Shown: positions 44,714 through 53,831 of the stretch, piece by piece
How the letters are laid out: every line of letters begins with the position of its first letter
How positions within the stretch are numbered: the stretch's first letter is position 1
Source of the DNA: Thalassospira profundimaris WP0211
GTDB lineage: Bacteria; Pseudomonadota; Alphaproteobacteria; Rhodospirillales; Thalassospiraceae
Assembly: GCF_000300275.1 (NCBI RefSeq)
Contig: NZ_AMRN01000004.1
Coordinates: 1 to 64,000 of the forward strand
Direction: 5' to 3'
DNA length: 64,000 bases
Position numbers and translations under genes: made by a program
The notes under the pieces: generated by a model
What the model saw: the letters and a program-made list of their open reading frames with translations, nothing else
Told to the model about the DNA's origin: nothing
Databases searched by the model: none

Positions 44714-45985
44714 TTATTTTTGCATCACGGTTTCATCGGCCTTGGCCAGAACCGCATGCAGCAGAACCTGCCCACCGGCATCCGACCAGTGTTTGTGCAC
44801 TTCTTCGATCTCGTTATGGGAAATGCCATCAACACACGGGATAAAGATCATCGCCGTCGGGCAGACTTGCGCCAGATAGCAGGCATCATGCCCAGCGCCC
44901 GAGACGATTTCACGCGCAGAGAACCCGCCAAGCTCAGCCCCCATGCGCACCGCATCGACACAGGATTTATCGAACGGCACCGGTGCGTAATAGAAGATCT
45001 GCTCAAGCTCGGTCTGAAGGCCGATATCCTTGGCAATCTTTTCGACACCTTCGCGCAATGCCTTGTCCATATCGGCCAGAACCGCATCATCGGGATGGCG
45101 GAAATCGACGGTAAAGAACACCTCGCCCGGGATGACGTTGCGCGAGTTCGGATGGATTTGCATCATACCGACCGTCGCACAGGCAAGCGGGGAGCGATCC
45201 AGACCGATCTTGTTAACCAGATCAACCACGCGTGCCGCACCAAGCAATGCATCCTTACGCGTCTTCATCGGGGTCGGGCCAGCATGGGCTTCGACACCGG
45301 TGAATTTGATTTCATACCAACGCTGGCCCTGGGCATCGGTGACAATACCGATATCCTTGCCTTCATCTTCAAGGATCGGGCCCTGTTCGATATGGGCTTC
45401 GAAATAGGCCCCCATCGGATGGGCATCAATGGTGGCTTCGTCCGGCCCCATATAGCCGATCCGTTCCAGCTCCTCGCCCATGGTTTTGCCATCAACGTCG
45501 GCACGGGAATGACCGTATTCAAGGTCAAACACCTTGGCAAAGACGCCAGATGCCACCATGGCCGGGGCAAAGCGCGAGCCTTCTTCATTCGTCCAGCAAA
45601 CGACTTCAAGCGGCGCTTCGGTTTCGTATTTGGCTTCATTGAGCGTACGGATCACTTCAAGACCCGAAAGCACCCCATAAACGCCGTCATACTTGCCACC
45701 TGTTGGCTGGCTATCGAGGTGGCTTCCCATCACCACGGGCGGCAGGTCCGGATTGCGGCCTTCGCGGCGGGCAAAGATATTGCCCATCTTGTCGATCCGG
45801 ATCGAGCAGCCTTCTGCCTTGCACCAGTCGATGAACAGATCACGGCTTTCACGGTCAAGATCGGTCAGCGCCAGACGGCAAACGCCGTCCTTTGCGGTTT
45901 TGCCGATCTTGGCCATTTCCATCAGGCTATCCCAAAGGCGGTCACCATCAATTGACAGGTTACGTACACTGGGTTGAGCAGTCAT
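44714..45985 (-). CDS. Zn-dependent N-carbamoyl amino acid hydrolase (M20 family)
   Basis: The 423-residue amidase/hydantoinase/carbamoylase belongs to the M20 peptidase fold. Metal ligands are visible in GSHLDSQPTGGKYDGVYG and CWTNEEGSRFAPAM, and the dimer-domain His in FTGVEAHAGPTPM. Family members are N-carbamoyl-L-amino-acid hydrolases, allantoate amidohydrolases and the bacterial/yeast type of beta-ureidopropionase. Being third in a preT-preA operon, beta-ureidopropionase activity is the best inference. It duplicates the step of the nitrilase-type enzyme at 39823. Confidence 0.9.
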   Translation of the reverse strand: MTAQPSVRNLSIDGDRLWDSLMEMAKIGKTAKDGVCRLALTDLDRESRDLFIDWCKAEGCSIRIDKMGNIFARREGRNPDLPPVVMGSHLDSQPTGGKYDGVYGVLSGLEVIRTLNEAKYETEAPLEVVCWTNEEGSRFAPAMVASGVFAKVFDLEYGHSRADVDGKTMGEELERIGYMGPDEATIDAHPMGAYFEAHIEQGPILEDEGKDIGIVTDAQGQRWYEIKFTGVEAHAGPTPMKTRKDALLGAARVVDLVNKIGLDRSPLACATVGMMQIHPNSRNVIPGEVFFTVDFRHPDDAVLADMDKALREGVEKIAKDIGLQTELEQIFYYAPVPFDKSCVDAVRMGAELGGFSAREIVSGAGHDACYLAQVCPTAMIFIPCVDGISHNEIEEVHKHWSDAGGQVLLHAVLAKADETVMQK

Positions 45986-46026
45986 TCGTCAGTCCTTTTG
46001 GTTTTGGTGGCGTTTGCGCGGATGGC

Positions 46027-47304
46027 TTATTCAGCAGCCACGCGCATGGGATTAAGCGGATGTTCCGGCCAGGTCATCGGCGGCTTGTCGGTCTTGACCG
46101 GTTCCATAGTGATACAATCAGGGACCGGGCAGATGTGATAGCAAAGGTTACAGCCAACGCATTCCTCATCGACCACTTCAAACAGACGACCGCCTTCGGG
46201 CTTGTCGGTCATGGTGATTGCCTGGTGCGAGGTATCTTCACACGCAATATGGCAACGACCGCACTCGATGCAGTTATCCGGGTTGATCACCGCCTTGGTG
46301 TCGAAGTTCATGTTAAGCTCGTTCCAGTCGGAAACCTGCGGAACGGCTGCACGGGTGAACTGTTCGACACTGGTATAACCCTTGTCATCCATCCACTGGC
46401 TCATACCGTCAATCAGGTCATCAACCACGCGGAAGCCATAGATCATAGCAGCCGTACAAACCTGAACGGCGTTCGATCCCAGCGCCATGAATTCGACGGC
46501 ATCTTTCCAGGTGGTGATGCCCCCGATACCGGAAATCTCAAGATCGCGGGTTTCAGGTGTGCGGGCGATTTCAGCAACCATGTTCAGCGCAATCGGCTTG
46601 ACCGCCGATCCACAATAACCGCCATGCGTGCCTTTGCCGTCAACGACCGGCTCCGGGATCATGTTGTCGATATCGACCGACACGATGGAGTTAACGGTGT
46701 TAATCAGCGATACCGCATCCGCCCCGCCCTTAAGCGCTGCCTCGGCCGACCACAGGATGTTGGTGATGTTCGGGGTCAGTTTGGTAAAGACCGGAATATC
46801 GACCGCATCCTTGACCCAACGGGTAACCTGTTCGACCATTTCCGGCACCTGACCGATGGCCGATCCCATGCCGCGTTCGCACATGCCGTGCGGGCAACCA
46901 AGGTTAAGTTCCAGACCATGCACACCGCTTTCGGCGATCTGCTGGGCAAGGTCCTTCCAGGCGCGTTCCTCAATCGGGGCCATCATCGAACCGATGATGA
47001 CATGATCAGGATATTCTTTCCGGCATTCGCGGATTTCCTGAAGGTTGGTGGCAAGCGGACGGTCGGAAATCAGCTCGATATTGTTGATACCAAGCAGACG
47101 ACGGTTCTGGTCATGGTGCGCGCCATAGCGCGAGGACACGTTGACCACGGGCGGATCAATGCCCAGCGTCTTCCAGACAACCCCGCCCCAGCCTGCTTCA
47201 AAGGCACGAACGACGTTGTATTTCTTGTCCGTCGGCGGCGCGGAGGCCAGCCAGAACGGGTTTAGCGAATCAATACCGGCGATTTTGCAGCTTAGATCAG
47301 CCAT
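46027..47304 (-). CDS. preA: NAD-dependent dihydropyrimidine dehydrogenase subunit PreA
   Basis: A 425-residue protein. Residues 1-310 form the FMN barrel of dihydroorotate/dihydropyrimidine dehydrogenases (NPFWLASAPPTDK, LELNLGCPHGMCERGMGSA with the active Cys, ISGIGGITTWKDA). The C-terminus has two 4Fe-4S clusters (CIECGRCHIACED and CVGCNLCYHICPVPDC). With PreT it reduces uracil and thymine to the dihydro forms, or runs in reverse. It is separated from preT by 25 bases. Confidence 0.97.
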   Translation of the reverse strand: MADLSCKIAGIDSLNPFWLASAPPTDKKYNVVRAFEAGWGGVVWKTLGIDPPVVNVSSRYGAHHDQNRRLLGINNIELISDRPLATNLQEIRECRKEYPDHVIIGSMMAPIEERAWKDLAQQIAESGVHGLELNLGCPHGMCERGMGSAIGQVPEMVEQVTRWVKDAVDIPVFTKLTPNITNILWSAEAALKGGADAVSLINTVNSIVSVDIDNMIPEPVVDGKGTHGGYCGSAVKPIALNMVAEIARTPETRDLEISGIGGITTWKDAVEFMALGSNAVQVCTAAMIYGFRVVDDLIDGMSQWMDDKGYTSVEQFTRAAVPQVSDWNELNMNFDTKAVINPDNCIECGRCHIACEDTSHQAITMTDKPEGGRLFEVVDEECVGCNLCYHICPVPDCITMEPVKTDKPPMTWPEHPLNPMRVAAE

Positions 47305-47329
47305 TTTCTCTCTCCCTTTGGCTAGCGTT

Positions 47330-48688
47330 TCACGCGGATTTCAGGAATGCATCAATGGCGATGGCGGCCTGTTTGCCGTCTTCGACCGACTGAACAGTCA
47401 AATCTTCGCCGCTCTTGATGCAGTCCCCACCGGCGAACACGCCCGGGGCGGTTGTCTGATAGTTTTTATCGACCACGATCTTGCCACCGGTGATCTCCAT
47501 GCCGGCAAGGTCATCGGTTTTGATTTTTTGTCCGATGGCCTTCAAAATCTGGTCTGCACGCACTTCAAAGGTTTCGCCTGTGCCAACAAGCTTGCCACTG
47601 GCATCAAGTTCGGTCTTTTCGAACTCCATGCCCATCAGCTTGCCATTGGCCTTGATCGCAACCGGCTTTGCCCAGTAACGCACAACAACGCCGTTGGTTT
47701 TGGCCAAATCCTGTTCGAACTCGGTCGCGGACATGTTTTCCGCACCCCGGCGGTAAACAAGGGTGACTTCCTCAGCGCCTAGACGCTTGGCCTGTACCGC
47801 GGCATCGATTGCGGTGTTACCACCGCCGATGACGATCACGTTGTTGCCAACCGGCATGTCGGATTTCGGTTCGGTTTGGCGCAGTTTTTCGATGAAATTG
47901 ATCGCGTCATCAACGCCCGGGAAATCTTCGCCCTTAAGACCCAGATCATTGGTCGAGCCAAGGCCGACACCGACAAAGACGGCATCATATTTGGCTTTGA
48001 GGTCGGCAAGGTTGATGTCCTTGCCAAGCGCCTTGTTATATTCGATTTCAATCCCGCCAATGCCCAGAAGGAATTCAACTTCGCGCTGGGCGAAATCGTT
48101 GGTCATCTTATAAGCAGCTAGACCATATTCATTAAGCCCGCCCGGTTTCGGCTTGGCTTCGAACACGACAACGTCATGGCCGAGCATCGCCGCACGGTGC
48201 GCACATGAAAGGCCCGCCGGACCGGCACCGACAACGGCAATGGTCTTGCCGGTTTTCGGCGCACGTTTGAACGGATGGGGCAGATCGCGCGCCATCAGAT
48301 GATCAACCGCGTATCGTTGCAGGCTGCCGATCTCAACGGCGGTATCTTCGGCGACGTTACGAACGCAGGCCTCTTCACACAGCACTTCGGTCGGACAGGC
48401 ACGCGCACAGGTGCCGCCCATGATGTTGGCCGACAAAATGGTCTTTGCCGCACCATCCGGGTTGCCGGTGCTGATTTTGCGAATGAAGGATGGAATATCG
48501 ATTGATGTCGGGCATGCGGTCACGCATGGCGCGTCATAACAATACAGGCAGCGGTTGCTTTCCGCCATGGCCTGAAGCGTGGAATAGGCCGGATGCAGAT
48601 CGGAAAAGCCGTCATCTGCGTTATTGTGACCAGCACCGCCATGAACGGCACCGGATTTTGAAGCTTGCTTGGCCTGCAAGGTGGTCAT
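47330..48688 (-). CDS. preT: NAD-dependent dihydropyrimidine dehydrogenase subunit PreT
   Basis: The 452-residue GltD-like FAD protein has N-terminal cysteine clusters for Fe-S centres (CLYCYDAPCVTACPTSIDIP, CARACPTEVLCEEACVRN), an FAD motif TIAVVGAGPAGLSCAHRAAM near residue 148 and an NAD(P) motif VIVIGGGNTAIDAA near 287. It passes electrons from NADH to PreA. It is the first gene of the preT-preA-hydrolase operon. A RutR-like box lies about 310 bases upstream. Confidence 0.96.
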   Translation of the reverse strand: MTTLQAKQASKSGAVHGGAGHNNADDGFSDLHPAYSTLQAMAESNRCLYCYDAPCVTACPTSIDIPSFIRKISTGNPDGAAKTILSANIMGGTCARACPTEVLCEEACVRNVAEDTAVEIGSLQRYAVDHLMARDLPHPFKRAPKTGKTIAVVGAGPAGLSCAHRAAMLGHDVVVFEAKPKPGGLNEYGLAAYKMTNDFAQREVEFLLGIGGIEIEYNKALGKDINLADLKAKYDAVFVGVGLGSTNDLGLKGEDFPGVDDAINFIEKLRQTEPKSDMPVGNNVIVIGGGNTAIDAAVQAKRLGAEEVTLVYRRGAENMSATEFEQDLAKTNGVVVRYWAKPVAIKANGKLMGMEFEKTELDASGKLVGTGETFEVRADQILKAIGQKIKTDDLAGMEITGGKIVVDKNYQTTAPGVFAGGDCIKSGEDLTVQSVEDGKQAAIAIDAFLKSA

Positions 48689-49000
48689 TTGTTTGTCTCC
48701 CTGCCAAAAAGGCGTCCTCTCCTGACGTCATCGAGAGACAAAACAAGAATGAAAATACAATCGACCGCGGGCCAAAAATGATCGCAGCTATCGCGCGATC
48801 AGAATACAGTTATGGCGTTACGTGGACGGGCGGGCCCGACCAACTCAGGGTCTCTCGTACTGACATTCTTGGCGTATCCGTCCGGCTTATGCCGGATTGT
48901 TTCCCAGTATTTGATCTGCCGTGTGATTATAGTTTCGGGGTTATCCCCGGTTGATACACGTGCAGATGCCTCTCTCTGACGGATACAGCATGTCCAATCC
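48689..49000. other. gap upstream of preT
   Basis: About 310 bases between the preT start and the RutR-like box. A small hairpin TCCGGC/GCCGGA lies at 48881-48896. I see no gene or RNA I can name. Confidence 0.5.
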
Positions 49001-49014
49001 TGATCATTTGGTCA
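49001..49014. promoter_or_regulatory. RutR-type operator upstream of the pre operon
   Basis: TGATCATTTGGTCA, extended by one base on each side, matches about 12 of 14 fixed positions of TTGACCANNTGGTCAA, with the right half perfect. It lies between divergent preT and the thioesterase gene. The regulator at 43028 is the obvious candidate. Confidence 0.65.
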
Positions 49015-49216
49015 AGATTAAAAATCCGAATTCTTGGTTGGGTCGGAAAACACCTGCATCCGCGCCGAAAAACCGGGGTCCGGCATCATCAGATCCACAT
49101 CGGATTGCAGGCCACTAGACATCCGGTATGTCCCTGATTTGGCAACATTTTGTGCTGGCTTTATTTAGACAAACTAAAGTAACGTCATCGGACAAACCCA
49201 CTTCGGAAAGCCCTCG

Positions 49217-49642
49217 ATGACCCTTCCAAACGATGCCACTGACACCCTCCCCGACCGTCAACCGTCGGTGCGTGCCGTTGCCATGCCGTCTGATACCAAC
49301 CCGACCGGGGATATCTTTGGCGGCTGGTTGATGTCGCAAATGGACCTTGCCGCCGGAACTGCGGCCGCACGCCGGGCCAAGGGCCGAACCGCAACCGTCT
49401 TTGTCGACAGCATGTCGTTCCTGCGCCCGGTCCATGTCGGCGATGAAGTGTCGTTTTTCACCGAAATCATCCATGTCGGACGCACATCGCTTCGCATACA
49501 TGTCCAGGCCTGGCGCCAGACGCGCTTTGAAGAAACATCCGACAAAGTCACCGAAGGTATCTTTACCTTTGTCGCGCTCGATGAGGCCGGACGCCCCCGC
49601 CCGCTTGACCCCGATCCGGAAGACGCCTTGTCCGAGACCTGA
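49217..49642 (+). CDS. acyl-CoA thioesterase, YciA-like hotdog fold
   Basis: The 141-residue protein has the conserved hotdog motif SDTNPTGDIFGGWLMSQMDL with Asn/Asp catalytic positions, and a second strand region FVDSMSFLRPVHVGDEVSFF. YciA-type enzymes hydrolyse a range of acyl-CoA thioesters in the cytoplasm. A start at 49217 gives the family length. It is monocistronic, with a terminator downstream. A role in handling malonyl- or methylmalonyl-CoA from pyrimidine breakdown would be speculation. Confidence 0.9.
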   Translation: MTLPNDATDTLPDRQPSVRAVAMPSDTNPTGDIFGGWLMSQMDLAAGTAAARRAKGRTATVFVDSMSFLRPVHVGDEVSFFTEIIHVGRTSLRIHVQAWRQTRFEETSDKVTEGIFTFVALDEAGRPRPLDPDPEDALSET

Positions 49643-49694
49643 TTGATCCGGTCGGACCCACTTTTTTTAAGCGTTCTTGCAAAACATTCCCACG

Positions 49695-49726
49695 CGCGCC
49701 GAAAAATTCGGCGCGTTTAATTTTGT
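49695..49726 (+). terminator. terminator after thioesterase gene
   Basis: Perfect 9-bp stem CGCGCCGAA / TTCGGCGCG with an AAA loop, followed by TTTAATTTT. Confidence 0.88.
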
Positions 49727-49881
49727 TTGGGCGGCAAATAACACGCCAAAACAGAACATCTTATTTTTATATCTCAACTTTTTGGCGAATTCGTTTCAGT
49801 TTTATGTATCATTCCCCGATGTCGTTTCACTTGGCGCTGGAAATGAAATTCGGGGGAACCGTCGTGTGCTGGTGTCAGGGA

Positions 49882-50150
49882 TTAGGGGCAGGATCTATTA
49901 ATTTGGTTAGAATGGCAGTGCTTATATTTGTGAAATCCAAGGAAAAGCCCGCTGGGCGGGTTGGTATCCCGCTCAAGGGATTTGACGCGGGAGTTCGCAA
50001 ATATAAGCACTGTCCTTCGGATCGACCGAATTTGCACGGGCTACTTTGTCGCAAAAACTTGAAAGATACATATCTTCCTGCGTTTTCGCTTCGCGTATCC
50101 GCACAAATTTGGTCGACCATTCGAAGCAAATTAATAGGTCCTGCCCCTAA
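49882..50150. repeat. structured palindromic repeat, copy 2 (269 bp)
   Basis: This is the same architecture as 42625-42887. Ends TTAGGGGCAG... and ...CTGCCCCTAA are complementary over about 35 bases. There is a perfect 14-bp stem 49917-49930/49998-50011, an inner hairpin GGGCGGG/CCCGCTC at 49954-49974, and an 11-bp stem 50024-50034/50104-50114. AGCCCG and CGGGCT are again present. Stem sequences differ from copy 1 yet stay paired, while segments such as AAGGAAAAGCCCGC and GGGATTTGACGC are identical. It lies 87 bases before the uspA-like gene. No gene is seen in the rest of the gap. Confidence 0.88.
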
Positions 50151-50237
50151 AGCGACATGGTACAGGCCGACACCTGTATTGCGAGAGGAAGTGGGAGAGT
50201 CTTATCCGACATTTCAGTCTCTGATCAGGAGAAGCAC

Positions 50238-50672
50238 ATGACCGATCAGCCAATTCTTGTGGGCTATGACGGAACAGATGCCGCACAGCGTGCCGTGGAA
50301 TTCGCGGGCAAACGCGCAACAGCCGAAGGCTGCGCAATTCATCTGGTTTACGTTCTTGAATGGTCCCCCTACAGCTTCCTGTCGACACAGGAACTTGAAG
50401 AACGCCATCAACGGCGAACAGAAGAACTGTCGCGGGCAGAGAAAACTCTCAAGCCCGCGTTGGATGCGCTTAACAAACTTAAAATACCGGTAACTTCGGA
50501 AGTCCGTTACGGCCATTCCGGCGAGTTGATCTGCAAGATCGCCGAAGACAAAGGCGCCTGTCAGATCATCGTCGGCAGGAAGGGTGGATCGACATTGAGC
50601 GCGCGGCTGCTGGGCAGTTTGCCGCTTACCCTGGTTCAGGCATCGCCTGTTCCGGTCACTGTCGTTCCGTAA
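50238..50672 (+). CDS. universal stress protein, UspA family
   Basis: The 144-residue single USP domain has [18 protein letters not shown] at the N-terminus and the ATP-binding [20 protein letters not shown] (G-2x-G-9x-G-[ST] type) near residue 114. It probably binds ATP. AGGAGA precedes ATG 50238. It lies 31 bases before the AGCS symporter gene and is probably co-transcribed; USP proteins often modulate a neighbouring transporter. Confidence 0.9.
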   Translation: MTDQPILVGYDGTDAAQRAVEFAGKRATAEGCAIHLVYVLEWSPYSFLSTQELEERHQRRTEELSRAEKTLKPALDALNKLKIPVTSEVRYGHSGELICKIAEDKGACQIIVGRKGGSTLSARLLGSLPLTLVQASPVPVTVVP

Positions 50673-50703
50673 GGCAATCACGAAGTTAAACCGGAGAACC
50701 ATC

Positions 50704-52224
50704 ATGTTCTGGAAAAAGACAGCAGCGGCCAGCGCCGTTGCAATGATGTCGGCCACCCTGCCGCAAATCGCACTTGCGCAGGAAGTCGGCCTTGATGAAA
50801 GAATCAATCAGGCGATCGCACCGATTTCTAACGTGATTGCCGGCACCATGTTCTATTCCGTGCCCATTGCCGGCACGGAATTTCCCCTTATTGTCGGCTG
50901 GCTTGTTGTTGCCGCCACCATTTTCACGCTTTATTTCGGCTTTGTTCAGTTCCGTCGATTTGGCCATGCCATTGCGCTGGTCAAGGGCGACTATTCCCAC
51001 CCCGAAGACGCCGGCGAGGTATCCCACTTTCAGGCGCTTGCCACCGCCCTTTCGGGCACGGTCGGGCTTGGCAATATTGCCGGTGTCGCCGTTGCGGTTT
51101 CCATTGGCGGACCGGGGGCAACATTCTGGATGATCCTGGCCGGGCTTTTGGGCATGGCATCGAAATTCACCGAATGTACGCTTGGCGTTAAATACCGTAA
51201 CGAATATAAAGACGGCCGCGTTTCCGGTGGCCCGATGTATTACCTGTCCAAGGGCATGGCTGAAAAAGGCAAACCGGGATTGGGCAAGGTCTTGGCTGTC
51301 GTCTTTTCGATCTGCTGTATTGGTGGCGCTGTTGGCGGCGGCAATATGTTTCAGGCCAATCAGGCCTTCCAGCAGGTGGTCAATGTCACCGGCGGGGAAA
51401 ACAGCTTCCTTGCCGGGTCGGGCTGGTTATTTGGCCTGATCATGGCAGTGATTGTTGGCGTCGTGATCATTGGCGGCATCAAATCCATCGCCAAGGTGAC
51501 CGAAAAGATCGTGCCGCTTATGGCGGTGATTTACGTCACCGCGGGCATGATCATTATCCTCTCAAACATCACCATGGTCGGTGATGCCTTTGCCCAGATC
51601 TTTGTCGGTGCCTTTACCGGTGCCGGTGTTGCCGGCGGTGTGATCGGTGCGCTGATCCAGGGCTTTAAACGTGCAGCGTTTTCGAACGAGGCCGGCATTG
51701 GCTCAGCCGCCATCGCCCACGCAGCCGTCCGCACTAAGGAACCGGTGACAGAGGGCTATGTTGCCCTTCTTGAACCGTTCATTGATACGGTTGTGATCTG
51801 CACCATGACAGCCCTTGTGATTACCATCAGTGGCGAACTTAATTCCGGCCTGACCGGGGTTGAGCTGACCTCGGCCGCGTTTGCATCGGCCTTTACATGG
51901 TTCCCGCTGATCCTTGCACTGGCGGTTGTGCTGTTTGCCTTTTCGACCATGCTGTCTTGGTCGTATTACGGGCTGAAAAGCTGGACCTATCTGGTCGGTG
52001 AAGGCAAAGGCAAGGAGATCATTTTCAAGCTGTTCTTCTGCCTGTGCGTGATTGTGGGTGCCTCCATGAGCCTCGGTCCCGTGATTGATTTCTCGGACTC
52101 CATGATCTTTGCCATGGCGATCCCCAACATCATCGGCCTTTATTTCCTGATGCCGGTGGTGCGCGGCGAGATCAAGCAATACTGGGCCAAGATCGAAAGC
52201 GGCGAGATCAAAAAGGTCAAATAA
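50704..52224 (+). CDS. sodium:alanine/glycine symporter (AGCS family)
   Basis: A 506-residue transporter with about eleven membrane segments. AGCS signatures include [20 protein letters not shown] near residue 119 and [20 protein letters not shown] near 320. The N-terminal 25 residues look like a signal sequence ending AQA. The family imports alanine, glycine or related small amino acids with sodium. Given the pyrimidine locus nearby, beta-alanine is conceivable but unproven. It ends at a convergent hairpin terminator. Confidence 0.93.
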   Translation: MFWKKTAAASAVAMMSATLPQIALAQEVGLDERINQAIAPISNVIAGTMFYSVPIAGTEFPLIVGWLVVAATIFTLYFGFVQFRRFGHAIALVKGDYSHPEDAGEVSHFQALATALSGTVGLGNIAGVAVAVSIGGPGATFWMILAGLLGMASKFTECTLGVKYRNEYKDGRVSGGPMYYLSKGMAEKGKPGLGKVLAVVFSICCIGGAVGGGNMFQANQAFQQVVNVTGGENSFLAGSGWLFGLIMAVIVGVVIIGGIKSIAKVTEKIVPLMAVIYVTAGMIIILSNITMVGDAFAQIFVGAFTGAGVAGGVIGALIQGFKRAAFSNEAGIGSAAIAHAAVRTKEPVTEGYVALLEPFIDTVVICTMTALVITISGELNSGLTGVELTSAAFASAFTWFPLILALAVVLFAFSTMLSWSYYGLKSWTYLVGEGKGKEIIFKLFFCLCVIVGASMSLGPVIDFSDSMIFAMAIPNIIGLYFLMPVVRGEIKQYWAKIESGEIKKVK

Positions 52225-52238
52225 CCATCGATCAATGT

Positions 52239-52275
52239 GTCACATCCCCCGCGCAACTGTCCCGGGGGATGTGAC
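52239..52275. terminator. convergent hairpin terminator
   Basis: Perfect 13-bp stem GTCACATCCCCCG / CGGGGGATGTGAC between the symporter and emrB genes. T-runs are short, but stem strength and position support termination in both directions. Confidence 0.75.
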
Positions 52276-52277
52276 CT

Positions 52278-53831
52278 TTACTCCATGACTTCCATATGTT
52301 CGTCATTTGACGAGGTAGCGCGTTTTGGCCCCTGCATCAGCAACAGCAGCGGCACCACCGCAATCACAATCCACATCATCGCCTGAAAATCATTGAGGTA
52401 AGCAATAGTATTGGCCTGTGCGGTCACAACCTGATTGAGGACTACGGCCCCGGTCCGGGTTTGCCAGTCCCAGATATCAGGCAGCCACGGGCTTTGCATT
52501 GCCATCCGGAACGGGGTCAGCTTTTCCGCCAGACTTGCATGCACCACCTGGGTATTTTGCGTCAGCATGGTGGTCATCACTGAAATGCCGATGCTTGACC
52601 CGATATTGCGCATCAGGCTGAACATTGCCGTGCCTTCGGTCCGGTAATGCGGATTGAGTGTGGCAAAGGTGATCGTACTGAGCGGCACGAAAATGAAGCC
52701 AAGCCCGATCCCCTGAATGATGCCGGTGCGGATGATCACAAACTCGCTGACATCGGTGGTAAAGCCGATCATTTCATACAGCGACAAGGCGGTCATAAAC
52801 AGGCCAAACAGGATCAGCAAACGGGTATCAATCCGCCCGACCAGTCGCCCGACCATCATCATGGCAATCATGGTACCCACGCCGCGCGGGGCCAGCAATA
52901 TGCCCGCCGTCACCACCGGATATCCCATCAGGTTTTGCAGGAAGGGTGGCAAAAGTGCGAGTGTTGCGAGCAACACCACCCCGACAATAAAGATGAAAAA
53001 CAATCCGATGACAAAGTTGCGGTCGGCAAACAGGCCCGGCTCAAGAAACGGGTTCCTTGCGGTGAACATGTGAACGATGAACATGTAAAGGCACATGACC
53101 GCAAGGGCGGTTTCAATGATGATTTCCCATGACGAAAACCAGTTCTGGCTTTCGCCGCGATCAAGCATCATCTGAAGCGCACCGATGGACAGGCTGAGCA
53201 ACGCAAAACCGAACCAGTCGAATGACAGGCCGGGCTTTTTATCAGTTTCAGGCACGAAGGCCATGATGCCAAACAACGCCATCAGGCCAATCGGCAGATT
53301 GATGTAAAACACCCAGCGCCAGTTATAAAACTCGGTCAGATACCCGCCCAAAGTCGGGCCCAAAATCGGCCCCAACATCACGCCCATGCCCCACATCGCC
53401 ATGGCCGAACCATGTTTTTCCTTGGGGTAGGTATCGAGCAAAACCGCTTGCGACAGCGGCACAAGCCCCGCGCCAAACGCGCCTTGCAACAGACGAAACG
53501 CCACCATTTCTTCAAGTGATACAGCCGCCCCGCACAGCATCGAGGCAATGGTGAAACCGGTAACAGAAACCAGAAACAGCTTCTTGCGGCCAAAACGCGC
53601 CGCGAGAAAACCCGTCGGTGGCGTCATGATAGCGGCGGCGACGATATAAGATGTCAGCACCCAGGAAATCTGGTCCTGGGTCGCAGCCATACTGCCCTGC
53701 ATATGGGGCAACGCGACGTTGGCAATGGTGGTATCGAGTGCCTGCATAATGGTTGCAAGCATGATCGAAACGGTGGTCAGACCGCGTTCAAGCGGCGTTG
53801 TCTCGCTGGCCGCCGTGGCGGCTGTACTCAT
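52278..53831 (-). CDS. emrB: EmrB/QacA-type MFS drug exporter (DHA2)
   Basis: A 517-residue, 14-segment MFS protein of the DHA2 family. The conserved DTTIANVALPHMQGSM in segment 1, FLAARFGRKKLFLVS in loop 2-3, and GPTLGGYLTEFYNWRWVFYI in motif C with segment 6 are all typical of EmrB. It exports hydrophobic compounds through EmrA and an outer-membrane channel. The four-base overlap with the EmrA gene shows coupling. Confidence 0.95.
   Translation of the reverse strand: MSTAATAASETTPLERGLTTVSIMLATIMQALDTTIANVALPHMQGSMAATQDQISWVLTSYIVAAAIMTPPTGFLAARFGRKKLFLVSVTGFTIASMLCGAAVSLEEMVAFRLLQGAFGAGLVPLSQAVLLDTYPKEKHGSAMAMWGMGVMLGPILGPTLGGYLTEFYNWRWVFYINLPIGLMALFGIMAFVPETDKKPGLSFDWFGFALLSLSIGALQMMLDRGESQNWFSSWEIIIETALAVMCLYMFIVHMFTARNPFLEPGLFADRNFVIGLFFIFIVGVVLLATLALLPPFLQNLMGYPVVTAGILLAPRGVGTMIAMMMVGRLVGRIDTRLLILFGLFMTALSLYEMIGFTTDVSEFVIIRTGIIQGIGLGFIFVPLSTITFATLNPHYRTEGTAMFSLMRNIGSSIGISVMTTMLTQNTQVVHASLAEKLTPFRMAMQSPWLPDIWDWQTRTGAVVLNQVVTAQANTIAYLNDFQAMMWIVIAVVPLLLLMQGPKRATSSNDEHMEVME

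Noticed and set aside
45892-47265. 457-residue open frame on the plus strand
   Set aside because: Antisense to preA, whose Fe-S and FMN motifs are clear.
42625-50150. The two palindromic repeats as ends of one composite transposon
   Set aside because: The intervening genes form a coherent pyrimidine locus that continues to the left of copy 1, and the end sequences of the two copies differ. They are better read as two independent insertions of one element.
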